DNA from: Entamoeba invadens IP1
Lineage: Eukaryota > Evosea > Mastigamoebida > Endamoebidae
NCBI RefSeq assembly: GCF_000330505.1
Contig: NW_004440169.1
Location: forward strand, 186,001 to 250,000
Length of the DNA: 64,000 nucleotides
Direction of reading: 5' to 3'
Part shown: piece after piece, positions 62,113-64,000 of the stretch
How positions within the stretch are numbered: position 1 is the first letter of the stretch
Layout of the letters: each line of letters opens with the position of its first letter
Translations under genes and position numbers: made by a program
The notes under the pieces: generated by a model
Database searches by the model: none
What the model was told of the DNA's origin: nothing
What the model saw: only the letters and a program-made list of their open reading frames with translations

Positions 62113-63694
62113 AATTTCCTTGATTTAAAAATAAATAGGCGTATAAATCCCGAATTAATAAATAAATAATCAAAACAGTCAATTGATGATTTAAAAAAGT
62201 TTAAAAAATATTGTTTGATCATTTATTTAGAAACATATTGAATAAAACACTAAAACTTTTAAACGTGTAAATATGCAACTTCATGCTGACAACGAAAATG
62301 ACCCCACCAATATAAATAAAATGTATAAGTTTAAACATAATATAATTTTGGCTTAAAATTTAAACAAATGTATAAATTAACTGTTTCAATTATTGTCGTC
62401 TAATTGTTTTGATATAGATTGTACAACAACTCAGCGTAATATAATTTGAATAAAAAGGGAAAAATATATCATATTTTTAATAGTGTTGTTATGAATAACA
62501 TTTTTCCAAATAATTTTTTTCTTTACCATTTATTTTATTTCCATTATTTGAGTAAAGTCATTCTTTAAACCGTGCAACTTTGACGTGTCAGTGCAACTTT
62601 GTTTATAGTATAATTATAATAAAAAAATTATATGTTTTTTATAAAAAAACAAAAAAACACAAACAAATTTCTTTAAAACTATTACTCTAATTAATATACT
62701 ATAACTAAACTATAACTAAAGTTGCACAATTTTTCTCAATTAGTTTTTTGAGTTGCACCATTCAACAGTCTCGTTTTCACTGTAATTTTGCAGCGAAAGA
62801 GGCTTTGAATCACACGAATTGGCTTGTCTCATTATTTTCTTTTTTATAAACGAGATGTTTATCATTTGCTCCATCCACAATCGGTGTACAACGCTGTTTT
62901 ATTCGTTCTGTATGACAATTGGAATTCTGGAATTTTAATGTTTTTCATTAGAACAAGCAGTTGAACTTATCATTTAAATATCGAGTTATATTTTATGTTG
63001 ATTTATAACCTAATTCCATTTTTGTTATTGTTTTTGTTATTGTTGAAAAATAGAGTTTCACCTTTGTTGTGAGTAAAAAACAAAAAAAAATAAAGTTGCA
63101 CACTTGTTTGGAATGACTTTATTATGAATATAGTTAATTATGGTTTATTATTATAATAGATTTTATAAAAAAAATATATAGTTGTTAAACTATGAATATA
63201 CTAAATATAATTTTTGAATAAGTATAGTTTGTTTTATAGTAAAACGACGAATATTTAATTATGAATAGTTAAAGTGAGTTAATCGTTGATATTAATTAAT
63301 TATGTGAAATTAAGTTTATATTATTTAGTAAATTAATATTCAATAATATTATATTATAATAAATTATTATATATTATTATAAAATTATTAACTATTTGTA
63401 TTACTATATGTAAAAATAATAAAATAATAGCATAAAACTCTCATTTATTTAATTCTTTAACACTTAATTGGCAAAAAAGACATATTTTTGTCCACCTTTT
63501 TGATTTTTTCTTATAGAAGTTTAAATGATCTTTTAATTTACAACATAAACTATATTTACTATAATTGAACTATAAAAAATAATATTAAGGTATTAAATAA
63601 TTTTATAATATTTTTAATAGTCGTAATAAAAAACCTTCAATTATAAAAAAAAAACATTTTCATAATAAATGTAAAAGACAAAGTCCACGACAAC
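61898..63694. other. AT-rich region containing one MITE
   Basis: Apart from the inverted-repeat element at 62571-62760 and a lone AAAGTTGCAC at about 63093, the region is A+T-rich without recognisable genes. Confidence 0.45.
62571..62760. mobile_element. 190-bp inverted-repeat element with doubled GTGCAACTTT motif
   Basis: Left arm carries GTGCAACTTT twice (about 62572 and 62590), then GTTTATAGT. The right arm read in reverse carries GTGCAACTC and GTGCAACTTTAGTTATAGT. The doubled motif in each arm looks like paired transposase-binding sites. Non-coding. Confidence 0.55.
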
Positions 63695-63980
63695 ATGAAT
63701 GAACTCTCTGACGCTGCTAAAGCCATTTTACGGCTTAATGACACGTTCGATGACATGTCGAATGGTATTTATTTGCAGACAGTTTTGGGTAAAAAAGAAA
63801 AATAATTTGTGGTTGAAGCGAAACAAAGAATATTTAACAGTCTGAGTCGTGATTTTAAAACAACAGTAAAGAAAGCCTTAGTTTAATGTGGCTTTACGGA
63901 CTCAACAGGTTTCACAATTTGAAATAATGACGATTTGTGGGAATAATAACTTAAAGGGGAGAATGCAACAAATGCAGCAA
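63695..63980 (+). pseudogene. Coding-like sequence with in-frame stops
   Basis: MNELSDAAKAILRLNDTFDD... runs 36 codons to a TAA, then the same frame continues with coding-like sequence (VVEAKQRIFNSLSRDFKTT, then CGFTDSTGFTI) through further TAA/TGA stops to near the window edge. No splice sites explain the stops. Probably a decayed gene; no family recognised. Confidence 0.3.
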
Positions 63981-64000
63981 ATTTCAGGATTATTTGAACG

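Overview
The window is AT-rich nuclear DNA from an Entamoeba, most likely E. invadens, with E. moshkovskii as the alternative. The evidence is: introns of 56-230 bp that nearly all start GTTTGT and end TAG; a cysteine-rich receptor-like TKL kinase; a pyruvate:ferredoxin oxidoreductase-type gene; a histone H3 with a very divergent tail; and many Tc1/mariner-type DNA transposons and miniature derivatives, which are known to be abundant in those two species. Two runs of exactly 100 N (10238-10337, 29498-29597) are scaffold gaps. The species call is an inference.

Layout. 1-7046: a receptor kinase running in from the left edge, a helical-repeat-like protein and a divergent prenylated small GTPase. 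7047-12036: two miniature transposons, two small unknown genes, a gap and degenerate coding-like sequence. 12037-18671: three luminal or membrane glycosyltransferase-like genes, two of them related to each other, around a cluster of three miniature transposons. 20459-31095: a PH-domain protein, a divergent PFOR, a membrane-anchored DUF4874/DUF4832 protein, a Maelstrom/DnaQ-like exonuclease, a gap-truncated histone H3 and a small HTH-like protein. 32548-37132: a RhoGEF, a TBC (Rab-GAP) protein and a second, highly divergent H3 resembling cenH3. 37383-42933: a composite Tc1/mariner island with perfect 153-bp terminal inverted repeats. 43081-59368: histidine acid phosphatase, MBOAT acyltransferase, diacylglycerol kinase, STK19-like protein, M3 oligopeptidase, TLDc-like protein, MscS-like channel, ZFPL1-like RING protein and Elongin C. 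59669-64000: tRNA-Gly, a broken pogo-like transposon, another miniature element and probable gene debris.

Eleven introns were reconstructed by reading across frames. Each merge is in phase and most restore a recognisable domain. They extend or merge apparently separate reading frames into single genes: receptor kinase, PH protein, PFOR, DUF4874/4832 protein, RhoGEF, MBOAT, STK19-like, ZFPL1-like, Elongin C and the helical-repeat-like protein.

There is no operon logic. The genes are monocistronic, on both strands, with short 3' spacings. Functional themes are signalling and membrane traffic (TKL kinase, Ras-like, RhoGEF, TBC, PH, DGK, ZFPL1), glycan and lipid modification in the secretory pathway, and chromatin. 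The most novel item is the mariner-type element at 37383-42933. Its transposase reading frame runs, through one frame step at an A6 tract, into a C48 (Ulp1/SENP-like) cysteine-peptidase-like domain. It is joined to a second, decayed mariner by what looks like collapse of a palindrome, and a 190-bp miniature element sits inside its right terminal repeat.
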